A stretch of 64,000 nucleotides of DNA from Trichostrongylus colubriformis (Eukaryota; Nematoda; Chromadorea; Rhabditida; Trichostrongylidae), in contig OZ022258.1 of NCBI GenBank assembly GCA_963978905.1, forward strand, positions 51,010,591 through 51,074,590. Reading direction: 5' to 3'. Below, in pieces: positions 31,601-41,373 of the stretch. The notes beneath the pieces were generated by a model. That model did no database searches. It was not told the origin of the DNA and was given only the letters and a program-made list of their open reading frames with translations. Each line of letters starts with the position of its first letter. Position 1 is the first letter of the stretch. The translations under genes were made by a program, and so were the position numbers.

Positions 31601-33590
31601 TGAACTGCAGAAAATTCAAATTCCCTCTGCTTGCGCTAACAAGTTAGGATTAGTTGGTAGCACTGCAGTATTGCTAACAAGGGAAGGATGGTAAGTCGAA
31701 GTGGCCGTTTGAAATGGGGTTTATACCAATGATAGGGCTCGGGATGCCATTCACCAATCTGCATTCCATATCTGCTGTCCGTCTCTGGGAGCAGAGTTAC
31801 AAGCGTTGAAAGAGAAGAAACTCACAAGGGAAGAACCCCAGGTCGAAGTGGCCATTCAGAATGGGATACATATGATCCGACGTATTTTCGGACGCCGATC
31901 TCGAATCTGTATTCGAAATTTGCAGAACGATTTTCTGACCGGAGTTATGGAGGTTTTTTTGAAAAAGCAGTACTATTATATGGTAGGTTTGAACGCCCAT
32001 AGCACGCGAGCCAGACGTTCTTGCGCAAAACCAGGGCGATTTTCGTGTTCAGGGAGTCATATTACCGCAATGGACAAGTTTTTAGCCATTTCGAGGATTT
32101 GACCAAATTTGGAAAATTCACGGGCTATTGGGTGGCAGCACATTGAACAAAGGAGAAGTCGTTGATCCTTGCCTAGGAAGTGCTCCTATTTGACGCTTGT
32201 TTCGTACATTTAGTGCGATGGGCAAGTGTAAAAGGTATGTGTAGCCTATCTTGTTCAGGTTGCAGGGTTTTCTGTGGAAGAAAATTCAAAAACTACTACT
32301 TCACCCCTTGGCCACCCCTAATTGTCCGAAGTTGGACCAAAAGCTGGATTTGGCTGAAAATTTGCACAGAGGGGTAATTCGACCCCCTGTGCGCGAATAT
32401 CATGATCTTTTTACGCAACAACACCTAATTCGTGCGGTACGGGATTCCTTCGTCTTGGTATCCTTCCCTTGTGAGTAATGTTAGTAGTTGGCAGAGTAAT
32501 GATGGGTGCGATGGGTATCGGTACAAGGAAAGGTCCAGAAGTGAAAGAAAAGCACTTACTGACAATGAAACACAAAATGCAAGAAGGAACCCCACCGGCG
32601 GGGAACAAACCCATGAGCCCTAGCCTGCAGATCCGGAACACTACCAATGAGCCACGGAGGCCGTTGCTTGTAACTGCAACGGCCGTGCTGATGACATAGT
32701 GCCTCGCAAACTGTAACTCTGCTCCCAGAGACGGACAGCAGATATGGAATGCAGATTGGTGAATGGCATCCCGAGCCCTATCATTGATATAAACCCCATT
32801 TCAAACGGCCACTTCGACTTATCATCCTTCCCTTGTCAGGAGGAAATAGCCGTATCAGTACGACTCCCCCTCACCCCCTCTACGGCGACCTAATACGACC
32901 CCCTTTTTTGGCCTCTACAATACCACTGTTGCCGAATTGTACAGTTGTAATGCGTTCTTTTGCTATGTCTCTTTATCTGAAGCAAAAAGACCACCCTCGC
33001 TTCTCATCCGCTTATTGGAAGTTTACATTTAGTGCCTAACCCATGCAGGTACGACCTCCTCCATGCCCGATCAAAAAAAAAACCGCCCCACCCTTCTAAC
33101 CTGCCCCGCTCTAGGAATCTTCGACTCCCGGTGTACCCTGCCGTCAGGATTTTTTCGTCGGAAAGTTACGAATCTGGCGGTTGCGAACGTTCTAAAAACT
33201 TTGTAGGAAACAGCGTAATGGGCAATATCTTTGAGTTGCGAGACCACTATTACAGAAAGACCCCTGACCAAGACGTTCTTGGTTTATAAATGCAGTCTTT
33301 AAAATACTAGTAACAAGATGCAGTGCCTGTGGTGATCCCAATAGTAGTTACACTTGTTATAATAGTAATAGTGGCCCCTATTTACCCCACTAATTCTATC
33401 ACTACCTGGTTTTTGCTCGTTTCCATAGATAAAGTGCTAAGGATTACCTGATCGACTGCACTTCGCAATCGTGCGCCAACCGTCTCGAACAGCAAAGGGA
33501 TTTGTGAGCAGCCGTGAACGTAACTCTTACGACTCGGCTGGGCCATCGCATGTGCGGACAGCGCCGCCTCCTCTAGCGATATCGGCTCTT
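22663..33590 (-). CDS. acs-2-like: Medium-chain acyl-CoA synthetase, ACSF2/acs-2 type (15 exons, 5' end missing)
   Basis: The enzyme activates fatty acids to acyl-CoA through an acyl-AMP intermediate, probably in mitochondria. Exons, 5' to 3': 33590-33448, 31481-31410, 31330-31202, 30272-30153, 30094-29982, 29912-29795, 29718-29623, 29207-29059, 28495-28404, 26265-26189, 24661-24557, 24231-24083, 23682-23541, 22995-22879, 22818-22663. All junctions are GT-AG and reading phase holds throughout. Motifs: [12 protein letters not shown], the AMP-binding loop [12 protein letters not shown] split by an intron, [50 protein letters not shown], and [10 protein letters not shown] carrying the C-terminal lysine; stop TAA at 22665-22663. 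About 592 codons are seen, against about 615 in human ACSF2. The first exon, with start codon and targeting peptide, was not found. Introns hold many repeats. Confidence 0.93.
24643..24740 (-). repeat. Duplicated splice-acceptor segment in the acyl-CoA synthetase
   Basis: A 35 bp sequence occurs perfectly at 24643-24677 and 24706-24740. It contains the intron end, AG, and the first 19 bases of the exon (CTACGGTACGACTG read on the minus strand). The copy at 24643 is the one joined to the rest of the exon in frame. Confidence 0.85.
25085..25955. repeat. Direct duplication in an intron, one unit carrying a MITE
   Basis: Unit 1 (25085-25520) and unit 2 (25750-25955) share AAGCGATTAC, CTCGCATCATCGCGT and GAATTTTCTGTC in the same order. 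Removing the MITE and one target copy (about 236 bp) leaves unit 1 about 200 bp long, like unit 2 (206 bp). The segment is GC-rich and non-coding as far as I can see. Confidence 0.65.
25199..25425. mobile_element. Small TIR element with 9 bp target duplication (227 bp)
   Basis: Terminal repeats of about 29 bp begin GGGTGTGGGCAGATATGACA on both ends. They are flanked by TTGACAACC (25190-25198) and TTGACGACC (25426-25434). An 8-9 bp target duplication fits hAT- or Mutator-type MITEs. Unit 2 of the surrounding duplication is the empty site. Confidence 0.75.
26306..26850. mobile_element. MITE, AGACAGCATTAGGGG family, in an intron
   Basis: TTAA is present at both ends (26306-26309, 26847-26850). 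Termini are AGACAGCATTAGGGG and, reverse-complemented, AGGCAGCATTAGGGG. It begins about 40 bp upstream (with respect to the gene) of the 26265-26189 exon of the acyl-CoA synthetase. Confidence 0.85.
27297..28043. mobile_element. TA-flanked non-autonomous element, CAGGGGGTGCCAAAA family, copy 1
   Basis: Termini CAGGGGGTGCCAAAAAAAA are inverted at both ends and flanked by TA (27295-27296, 28044-28045). It is similar along its whole length to 54926-55663. It lies in an acyl-CoA synthetase intron. TA target and terminus style fit Tc1/mariner-type MITEs. Confidence 0.85.
28569..28980. repeat. Foldback inverted repeat in an intron
   Basis: Arms 28569-28725 and 28824-28980 are inverted copies, for example CTTTAAAGATCTTGCCACCA and its complement, around a spacer of about 98 bp containing the triplication-like GGCTCTTCAGGCTCTTCAGG. 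It ends about 75 bp from the exon 28495-28404. Confidence 0.75.
29496..29554. repeat. Perfect 13 bp hairpin joined to a partial MITE end
   Basis: CGTCATTTGACGC (29496-29508) pairs with GCGTCAAATGACG (29517-29529). It is followed by GCGCAAAGTATGACCGCGGCC (29532-29552), the terminus of the MITE family at 53063 and 58537. Only this end of the MITE is present. Confidence 0.6.
30568..30900 (-). repeat. Dispersed TACGACCCCC-type repeat, inverted copy in an intron
   Basis: Read on the minus strand it resembles 50640-51000, with a TACGACCCC block and an end near GAGGAATCCTTGACGGAAGC. It is diverged and its limits are approximate. Confidence 0.4.
30942..31019. repeat. 26 bp near-perfect hairpin in an intron
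   Basis: Arms 30942-30967 and 30994-31019 pair over 26 bp with one mismatch (G against T) around a 26-base loop. Size is like a small-RNA precursor, but it could equally be the end pair of a tiny MITE. No second copy was seen in the window. Confidence 0.6.
31677..32836. mobile_element. Nested inverted-repeat elements in an intron
   Basis: Outer arms 31677-31803 and 32710-32836 are about 127 bp and nearly identical in inverse, starting ACAAGGGAAGGATG. An inner pair of shorter ends, CTCACAAGGGAAG, lies at 31821 and 32475. The inner left end continues with GGTCGAAGTGGCCATTCAG, like the outer arm GTCGAAGTGGCCGTTTGA, so inner and outer elements belong to one family. The inner one seems to have inserted into the outer one. 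No transposase was seen. Confidence 0.7.
32585..32662 (-). other. tRNA-like segment (pseudo-tRNA or SINE head)
   Basis: The minus strand reads like a tRNA 5' half, with TGGCTCATTGGTAG resembling the A box, and later GGGTTTGTTCCC in the position of the B box. Acceptor-stem pairing fails, so it is not a working tRNA. A perfect 9 bp hairpin (32659-32667 with 32676-32684) adjoins it. It lies inside the outer inverted-repeat element. Confidence 0.4.
32835..33155 (+). repeat. Dispersed TACGACCCCC-type repeat, copy in an intron
   Basis: It aligns with 14330-14605 and 50640-51000: CTAATACGACC, then TGCCGAATTGTACAGTTGTA, TGCAGGTACGACC, and an end at CTTCGACTCCCGGTGTACCC. Confidence 0.65.
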
Positions 33591-34089
33591 CTGAAAAATT
33601 CCTAATTTTTCCCAGTTCCTCATTTCATCGTTTCCGCAATTCTTTGATTTCAGGTTCAGTGATTCTAAGATATTTGAAAGTTATGTTGCTAGCCAAAGTC
33701 AAATCGGAAGGCTCCCTGAAAGAACCCAGCCCATATCTCACCCTCGTATTATGTCCACGCTCATTGCCAAAAAAATATTACAAGTTGGCTGCTCCTTATG
33801 GTTGTTAGGAAACGATCTTAGTGATTTTATCTATACAAAGTCAGCTTATCGCTCCAACTGTGCCAGCCGAAGCTGCATTGAATATTTGGCAAGCTGGGCG
33901 CAATACATATTTCCATCTTCTGCCTTTGCCTGCCAGCAAGGTGTATACGAAAATGAGAGAGTCTAAATGAATCTACCGGATGAATCCGAAGGCATGGCCC
34001 ATTTCTGATGATTCAAAGGGTGATAAGCGCTCATGATCATCTCATTTTTAGAGAAACTTCGAAGGAACAAGTCGCATTCAAACAAATTA

Positions 34090-35011
34090 TTAGGTTGATT
34101 CATAATAAATCGGACAAATGGTAGCGATGATTTCTAGAGATCATAACTCAGCAACGAATTAACGAAAATGGACGCGCGAGGTACCGTTGGAATGGGTATG
34201 AAAAGCTTTCCAAAGTACCGCGAAATAATCACTACAAAGTTGTTTCATTCCGCCACCGTGCCGCACGATTTCAAGCCGTCCAGAGACCACATCCGCAACG
34301 TCATACTATTTATATCGCTATCTGGCCAGGAACCCGCAGATATCGACAGACGTCTGAAAGAAGTTCACAAGGAGCATGCCCCCGCCAGAAGTACAGGGTA
34401 CCTGTGGCATTCGAAGTTTGCGTTAGGCAACTATTCCATCGAAGACGAAAACCGCGGTTGGTGGAGCGTACATGGCGTAGAGTACGGGGAGCTGCTCGAT
34501 GATGGTACAATAGTATCCGCCGACGTCTTCGTTCGTCAGTTACGAGAATTGAAGGCAAATGTCCAAAGTTCGCTACGGCGGCGGTCACATGTCTACTTCC
34601 AGCACGACAACGCGAGACCGCACATTGCAAGATCGACCAAGGCCGAGCTGCTGTCGTACAGTTGGACCGTGCTTCCACACCCACAGTACTCCCCAGACCT
34701 GGTCCCTTCAGATTTCCACCTTTTCTCCCACAGCCAACGCCACCTGGACGGCCAAGACTTCAAAACTCGCGACGACGTCAAGACGGCACTCGGCAACTTC
34801 TTCGAGCTCCAGCCTCCGGCCTTCTGGATCAAGGGCATCCATGATCTGCCTAACCCGTGGCAGAAGGTCATCGGTAAAGATGGAGCATATTTCAAGTGAA
34901 TCCCAGTTGTCGTTGAAAAGTTGTACGGATTAAAATTGATACGTAAATTGTACGGATTAAAACAAGGATTAAAATTTCTCAATCTGTCCGATTTATTATG
35001 AATCAACCTAA
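34090..35011 (+). mobile_element. Deleted mariner element (922 bp)
   Basis: Terminal repeats TTAGGTTGATTCATAATAAA and, reverse-complemented, the same sequence, continue to TCGGACA. TA flanks both ends (34088-34089, 35012-35013). The nearly identical ends suggest recent movement, driven by another source of transposase since its own gene is deleted. Confidence 0.88.
34168..34899 (+). pseudogene. Mariner transposase with internal deletion (243 aa frame)
   Basis: The frame starts at an ATG. Its N-terminal half keeps helix-turn-helix-like sequence and GNYSIEDENRG; then it jumps to WWSVHGVEYGELL. The missing part includes the WVPHEL-type linker and the first catalytic Asp (DEKW). The C-terminal half keeps YFQHDNARPHIARS and YSPDLVPSDFHLF, so two of three catalytic Asp remain. 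No stop occurs, so a truncated protein could be made, but it should not be catalytic. It could act as a DNA-binding competitor; that is inference only. Confidence 0.85.
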
Positions 35012-35081
35012 TACGATTGTGGATGAGAATCGAATACTTGGCACATCCGAGCAACAGTTGATCAATTACTTCTGCATTATA

Positions 35082-36433
35082 TTGGGTATGGGAAGAAGTT
35101 CACGCAGTTTTTAACCCCATTTTCACATTGTTTCCTTCATCTTTTGGCAGAGCTTGTACATGTTCTCGATAGAGATTTTTTTTGAAAACTGCTAGTCGTT
35201 TTTCGATTCCTTCCACCACCTAGTATTTATGAGGTTTGGAAATGAAGTAAGCTGAAGGCAAAAAATTGGCACTTGCGCACCTCATCTTCCTCGTCTGCCA
35301 TCGAGATCAAAAAATGTATGTGTATATGCTCTTGATAGAGCTTTTTCAGCTCTACAGAGTGGTACTACTTTTTATACAAATCGCTCACCTTTTTGCTGTT
35401 TTTGAGACTCACAAATGCAGTACTCGCAGAAGTGTGCACTTTCGTTATCTCCTCTTCCTCGCCTACCCTCGAGATTGAAGAAGATGTGCATACATGCATT
35501 CGATAGAGCTTTTCTCGCTCTACTAAATGATACCACTTTTTTGTACCCTCTCATATTTTAGCATGCAAGGATAAGTTTCCACCTGTTTGTTAGTTCAAAA
35601 ATTGCGTAATGAAAATGAATTTTTTTTGGCAGAGTGTTTTGTATCATTCGATAGACCTCTTTTCGCTCTACATGATAGTGTTCACGGTTTTTCTCTGAAT
35701 TATTTTTTGCTATTTTTTAGATCATTTAAAAGCCGACGAAATCGAGCATTTTCAAAACCATGTGAAGATTATTCTCGATTTCGTCGACTTTTGATTGATC
35801 TAAAAATGGCAAAAATTGACTGGTAAACACTATCTTGTGGACGAAGAGAGCTCTATCGAATGAACACTCTGCCAAAAAATTTCATTTTCATTACGCAATT
35901 TTGAGTTGAAAAGAAGGTGGAAACTTATTCCTTTATGCTGAAATATGAGAGGATACAAAAGAATGGTGGTATCATCTGGTAGAGCAAGAAAAGCTCTATC
36001 GAATGCATATATGCACATCCTCTCCAATCTCGACGGTAGGCGAGGAAGAGAAGATAACGAAAGTGCACACCTTTGCATATACTGCATTTGTGAGACTTAA
36101 AAACAGCAAAAAGTTGAGCGATTCGAATAAGTAGTAGCACAATTCAGTGGAGCTGAAAAAGCTCTATGGAAAACATATACACATACATTTTTTTTATCTC
36201 GACGGCAGACGAGATCAAGATGAGGTGGGCAAGTGCCGATTTTGTGCCTTCAGCTTACTTCATTCCAAACCTCATGAATTTTAGGTAGTGGAAGGAATCG
36301 GAAAACGGATGGTAGCGTTTTGTAGAGCAAAAAAAGCTCTATCGAAAACATATATAAGCTTTGCCGAAAGATGAAGGGAACAATGTGAAAAACGGGGTTG
36401 AAAAAAAACCGCGGGAACTATTCCTCAACCCAA
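35082..36433. mobile_element. 1.35 kb palindromic element with repeated units in each arm
   Basis: Arms of about 660 bp meet near 35755-35765 in a hairpin centre (GACGAAATCGAG / CTCGATTTCGTC). Ends are TTGGGTATGGGAAGAAGTTC and, reverse-complemented, TTGGGTTGAGGAATAGTTCC, flanked by TA (35080-35081, 36434-36435). Within each arm a block with TCGATAGAGCTTTT followed by GCTCTAC recurs about every 160-200 bp. No coding sequence was recognised. Confidence 0.85.
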
Positions 36434-36469
36434 TATATTTATTTATTCACTTGTATTATCAGCATTACA

Positions 36470-36983
36470 TTAGGCAACCAAAAAGCGGTTTTTCCTGTTG
36501 ATTATTCCTATGCAATGTAATAGAAAAACTGATTGTGGTAGGAGGGTAAATTGCATATGCTTTGAAGCTTGTTTTATGTAAAATCATTCAGTGTGTCTCA
36601 ATAGTTTGAGTAGTGCGTTTCGAGTTTGAAGTCTTTGATTGGAGTATGGCTGTGCCGAGTGAGATAATTCGCGCCTGTTTTCACGAGTTTAAGCTTGGCA
36701 TCAAAGCTGCAGAAGCTTGTTGTAATATATGCGCTGCTTTTGGGGAAGGTACCATAGCGGAACGGACGGGTCAGAAGTCGTTCAAAAAATTTCTTGTGGA
36801 AATCCCATTCGACACAACCATACTTCACTTAAAAATTCCAAAATTAAAACGCACTATTTAAACTTATAAGATACACTTAATGATTCTGCATAAAACAAGC
36901 TTCAAAGCATCAGTTTTTTTTTTGATACACTGCATAGAAATAATCAATTAGAAAAAACCGCACGAACTTTTTTGGTTGCCTTA
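36470..36983 (+). mobile_element. Mariner-derived MITE (about 514 bp)
   Basis: Ends share GGCAACCAAAAA in inverse, followed by GCGGTTTTTC-like sequence. A second inner inverted pair, GCTTTGAAGCTTGTTTTATG, lies at about 36559 and 36890. It begins 37 bp after the preceding palindrome. It contains a transposase start fragment. Confidence 0.75.
36646..36861 (+). pseudogene. Mariner transposase N-terminal fragment
   Basis: From the ATG at 36646 the frame reads MAVPSEIIRACFHEFKLG followed by KAAEACCNICAAFGEGTIAE, a typical first helix-turn-helix of mariner transposases. It then goes over to unrelated sequence after KSFKKF. No catalytic part is present. Confidence 0.8.
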
Positions 36984-37482
36984 TAATTGCTTTAGCATTT
37001 TGAAGTCGCAAAACCTTTTTAAATAAGAAAATACTGGGTAAACAGACCTCGGATCATATTTATGGTAGTTCGGTGAAGTTGCGAAATGGTTCACAAGAAC
37101 GACGGAACGAAAAGAGCACTAAAGCTGAGTAGGCGTTCGTGATCAAATTTTATATAGTGCATGGGCTACCACGGTGTGATGTACTTCGATCACAGGCTGA
37201 CTGATGGTGTGATAGATATCCGGCAATTATAGCTCTTGATAACAGCACGGATACGGTAAAAGTGAACGGGTCTTGTGTTTCGCATGTGTGCAGCATGTTC
37301 CGAATGAAGCCACCTCTACTACACCCTCGGAGATTAGCGTCACGTGTTATGTTTCATGCAAAAGGGCATAATGTCAGCTGATAGAGATCATCATTGCAGT
37401 AAGAGTGTCACTCAGTTTGTATGTAAAAAATGTTGTCGCTAGAAATGATCAATTATGATACACCGTGCATCATAATATTCTA

Positions 37483-38405
37483 CAGGGTGGGGCAAAATTA
37501 CGGAAACTAAATTGATGCTACCCAAGAACCTTATTTCAGCTCGAACAAAAACATAATCAATACCGATTTACTCTCCAAAAAATGAACAAACAGTACCACT
37601 TTTTTTTGAAGCCATCTCCATTTACTTTGATACGGGCTCGAAGATGCTCCGAAAACGCGTTGACCGTGGCGAGGAGATAGCCTTCGTCCAACTTATCTCA
37701 TGCTTTCTCCAGCGCTGCCTTCGTGTAATTAAGGACGGGATGGGGTTTTGAGCATGCCTTATGCTCGAGGACACTCCATACAGAGAAATCGAGTGGGTAG
37801 AGGTCCGGTGAGTGAAGTGAGAGACCATTCATCGAAAACAATGAAATCTAGGAAAACTTCCTGCAGCGTTGGTTTCTGTTCCTTTTGCTGTCGGCAGAAA
37901 GAAACTGTCCTTCTCCTTGCTTGTGTGCCTTCAGTTTCCAAGTGATCTTTCACAATCCTGCCCATCTGTCACGTGGAAATCGACATTTCTTCTGCCATCT
38001 TCCGAAGCGCCCGCACTGGCTTGAAACGCAGACGATCACGCACTCCCTTGATGTTCGCCCTGATCGTGACAGAAGTCGGTCTTCCACGTCCTGGTCGGTC
38101 GGAAAGATTTCGTAATTCTGTAAACCTTGCGACTGTTTTCGATACGAGACCTCTTGATACCTTCAAACGACGTGAGATGTCAATCGTTCGGAGTCCTTGA
38201 TGGTGCAGGTAGATGATGGAATTCCGGTGAGGGGATGGCCTCGTCATTTTGAAGCGAAAATGAAATTTGGCAGCTGGTTGAAGCTGGTTAGTAGAGAGGT
38301 TTGCACTGAATCGATTAAGAACAAGCAAGAGCTTCCCATGGAAAAAGCGCCTCAGGGGTCAAAGTTCTCGCGCCCGCGCCTTGTTTCCGTAACTTTGCCC
38401 CCCTG
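37483..38405 (-). mobile_element. Deleted Tc1-like element (923 bp)
   Basis: Ends CAGGGTGGGGCAAAATTACG and, reverse-complemented, CAGGGGGGCAAAGTTACGG; TA on both sides (37481-37482, 38406-38407). The minus strand holds an N-terminal transposase part and a C-terminal part with the middle missing. Confidence 0.88.
37622..38328 (-). pseudogene. Tc1-type transposase remnant
   Basis: The N-terminal part (from 38328, probable ATG about 38250) has MTRPSPHRNSIIYLHHQGLR and SRRLKVSRGLVSKTVARF, a helix-turn-helix of the Tc1 type, then RPGRGRP. After a frame change, MGRIVKDHLETEGTQARRR continues it. The central catalytic part with the first two acidic residues is absent. The end part, in another frame, reads YPLDFSVWSVLEHKACSKP, as in Tc1 enzymes. 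The gene is dead. Confidence 0.85.
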
Positions 38406-38408
38406 TAT

Positions 38409-38969
38409 ATCCTTATCCTGCACATATCCTGCTTATCCTGCACACATCTCTATCCGATATCAGTGTATCGGATCGAAATGTGTACAAGCAGAGGCAATAT
38501 GTTGTGAAATGCTTCCAGGCCTTTGATAACGACGAGGTTGTCAAAACGTCAGGCATAACAAACGCTCCACCTTAACAAACCTGTACGGCAGAATACAAAC
38601 ACAAGCACATACGAATGAAAGTTTCGGATTCTAACCATAACTTTGGTCGACCTCTACATATTTCTTACAATTTTTGTACTCGCCTATCTTGGCTGAGTAG
38701 GATGTTGGGTAAATTGAAGTTTCAATTAACCGAGAACTCTGAAATGACCAACTCCGTGCCTCAGTGCTGCAAAGCTATCATGATTCCAAATGAACTGTAA
38801 CAAAGTTTTAGACGCGTTCCGTTTTATTTTCTTCACATCTGCTCGTTTCTTGAGTTACAAACCTGTCAAGTTTGTTTGAAATTTTTGAAAAGCTTGGATA
38901 TTTCAGGGTTTTCAGTAGAATAAACTTTCTACCCCCACTCTATACAATACCCAGCTGAGATGCTTTGTT
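38409..38969. other. No recognisable feature
   Basis: Nothing was recognised except short CTTATCCTGCACA duplications right after the Tc1 element (about 38407-38450). Confidence 0.4.
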
Positions 38970-40110
38970 TCACTGAGTAACAACTGCTTTCGAGAAGCGA
39001 AAAAACCAAACGATATATGTAAACGTCGACTAAAGTTGTGATTAAAATTCAAAATCGCATATATTTTAGATCGCTAGTGTATGCACATATGTAAAACAGA
39101 AAGATAGCACGAGTGCTAATGCCCTCGCTCACGCCTTTTAAAGCTACGTGGAGTGGGTGGCACCGATAAATGTGGCATAATATTCAGAATATATAGCACC
39201 ATATTGATCACTAGGATTCACTAAACTAGCTAGATTCGATTTGATAAATCAATCAAAACTAATTCAAACTCGACAGCATACATAGTGAGTATTAACTGCG
39301 GCTTGGACAGGTGAAAGCTCCTAGTTTATTCAGGATATTAAAAACATGGTGATAACCTTTTTCAAACTTGCGCAGGAGAGAACATCAATGAGATGCTAAT
39401 CTTGATTTCTTTGTGGCTGCGAATTGACTGGGCGGAGCTATGTATTGCTGCCGAGCTGCCCTTGCAGGAAATCGACTTTGCCAAACAAACAAGTCGGTAC
39501 CAACATTTAAACAATACTGTAACTGGTAGGACCGTGATGGTGCAGTGGCTAGTGGCTTCGCTGTACCTCATCATGCTCCAAGGACCAAATGTGAATCAGT
39601 GCGCCTTCAAGGCCGATCGAACATTTATTCCTCCTCTGTTGGTTAACTGGTACAATCCCAAGTCACATTTCAAGGAGAAACATCAACGTCTGTATCCTTT
39701 ATACTCTGAAGATCATTCGTTATTGATTTTGAGTCACTTTATGGATCAAAAATAATTAGTAAGAGCATACCACCCTTTGATCTGAAGCTATTGATTTTTA
39801 ACTTTTTTGTTAATATTTTATTAATAACGAATGGATGCGATTTGCGTCGCTTTTTTTAACCAATGCGCAACTAAAAAACTACAAGAGGTTTCATGAAGAA
39901 TGAAGTTGAAGGCTATTGATCCATGAGTTGGATCCCTTCTTCGAAGAAGATACAGAGCCCAGCTTAATAAATTTTCCAACCAGCGGTCAAAGCCGTTTGT
40001 GAGATGGTCGTGAAGGACTATCGAATGGTACGAAATCGATGAAAAGCCTACAGTGGCGCCGTCTTGATGATCCACATGCTTTGGATCATCAAGACTGCTT
40101 GCTCATGTCA
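38970..40110. repeat. Unclassified dispersed repeat, copy B (3' truncated)
   Basis: It is co-linear with copy A (1870-3745) from its AAACGTCGAC block to CCACATGCTTTGG, then stops. The 120-codon plus-strand frame at 39393-39755 is broken in copies A and C, so coding is doubtful. Confidence 0.7.
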
Positions 40111-40400
40111 ACGTCTCTTTTATCACTGTCATCTGTTTCTTATCTTATGTTATCACACAAATCGTAGGCTTCATTTGCCACGTTGTTACCATGATTGCCA
40201 CCGTCATTGTCAACAATCACGACTGGGGTGAGTTGCTGGGTGGAGTCGCTTCTTTGGCTCTGCACACTCCGGGAACTGACACCCATGTCTCGGTGAAGAA
40301 ACAGCCTGGTGACTGTGTGTCGAACTATCTCCAAGGCAGGAGCTGTAGCACCCCAATAATCCTGCAACGGGTCTTCAAATACGCATTTGAGAATTCCATA
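40111..40400. repeat. Duplicated segment, partner of 52890-53330
   Basis: TCTTATNTTATCACAC, GATTGCCACC/TCATTGCC, AACAATCACG, GGTGGAGTC, GAACTGACACCCA and TGTGNGTCGAACTATCT occur in the same order in both places. This copy lacks the MITE found in the partner. Confidence 0.65.
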
Positions 40401-41373
40401 ATGTGCATGTAAAAAGTGAGGATTACAATGTACATAGACAATATATGGAGCTATGAGGCGAAGTGGACCGTCGAGGACTTAGGTTACGAAATCTGTGAAC
40501 AGCCTCGATGTCTGGTAAAGAAGTACGGTATGGTCTCCGATCTCTATAAAGATCTCTTGACTTGGGGATCATTGATGGAAACTTCACGTCCACATAAGTT
40601 TGAAGGTTTAACACATATGCTGGTGGCTTCAAGCCAAAATTGTATCTCGATTTTATCTTGTCTAAACCGGTTCTCCACTTCGCTTTTGACATAGTCACTG
40701 TTTAATTAATTCTGTTCTATTCCGAAGTTCAAAAGCGTGCCTCCTTGGACGGCTCAGTCCTCTGTTACCCGTCATACTTGCCACAACTGACCATACATAC
40801 CTTCAGTTCCTTGCTGTTGCTTTGTTTCACATGCTTTCGAAAATCGAAAAAAACCAAAAGATATGTGTAAACGTCGACCAAAGTTATGATTAAGATTCAG
40901 AATCGCATATATTTTAGATCGCTAGTTTATACAATGTAAAACAGAAAGATAGCACGCGTGCTAATAGCCTCGCTTATGCCCTTTAAAGTCGCGTGACGTG
41001 GGTGACACCGATAAATGTAGCATAATATTCAGAATATGTAACACCATATTGATCATTAGAATTCACTGAATTAGCTAGATTTGATTTGATGAATTAATTA
41101 AAACTAATTCAAACTCGACAGCATACATAGTGAGTATTAACTGCGGCTTGGACAGGTGAAAGCTCTCAGCTTATTCAGGATATAAAAACATAGTGATAAC
41201 CTTCTTCAAATTTGCGCAGGAGAGAACATCAATGAGATGCTAATCTTGAGTTCTTTGTGGCTGCGAATTGACTGGGCGGAGCTATGTATTTCTGACGAGC
41301 TGCAATTGCAGGAAATCGACTTTACCGAACTCCCAAATCGGCACCACCATTCAAACAGTACTGTAACTAGTAG

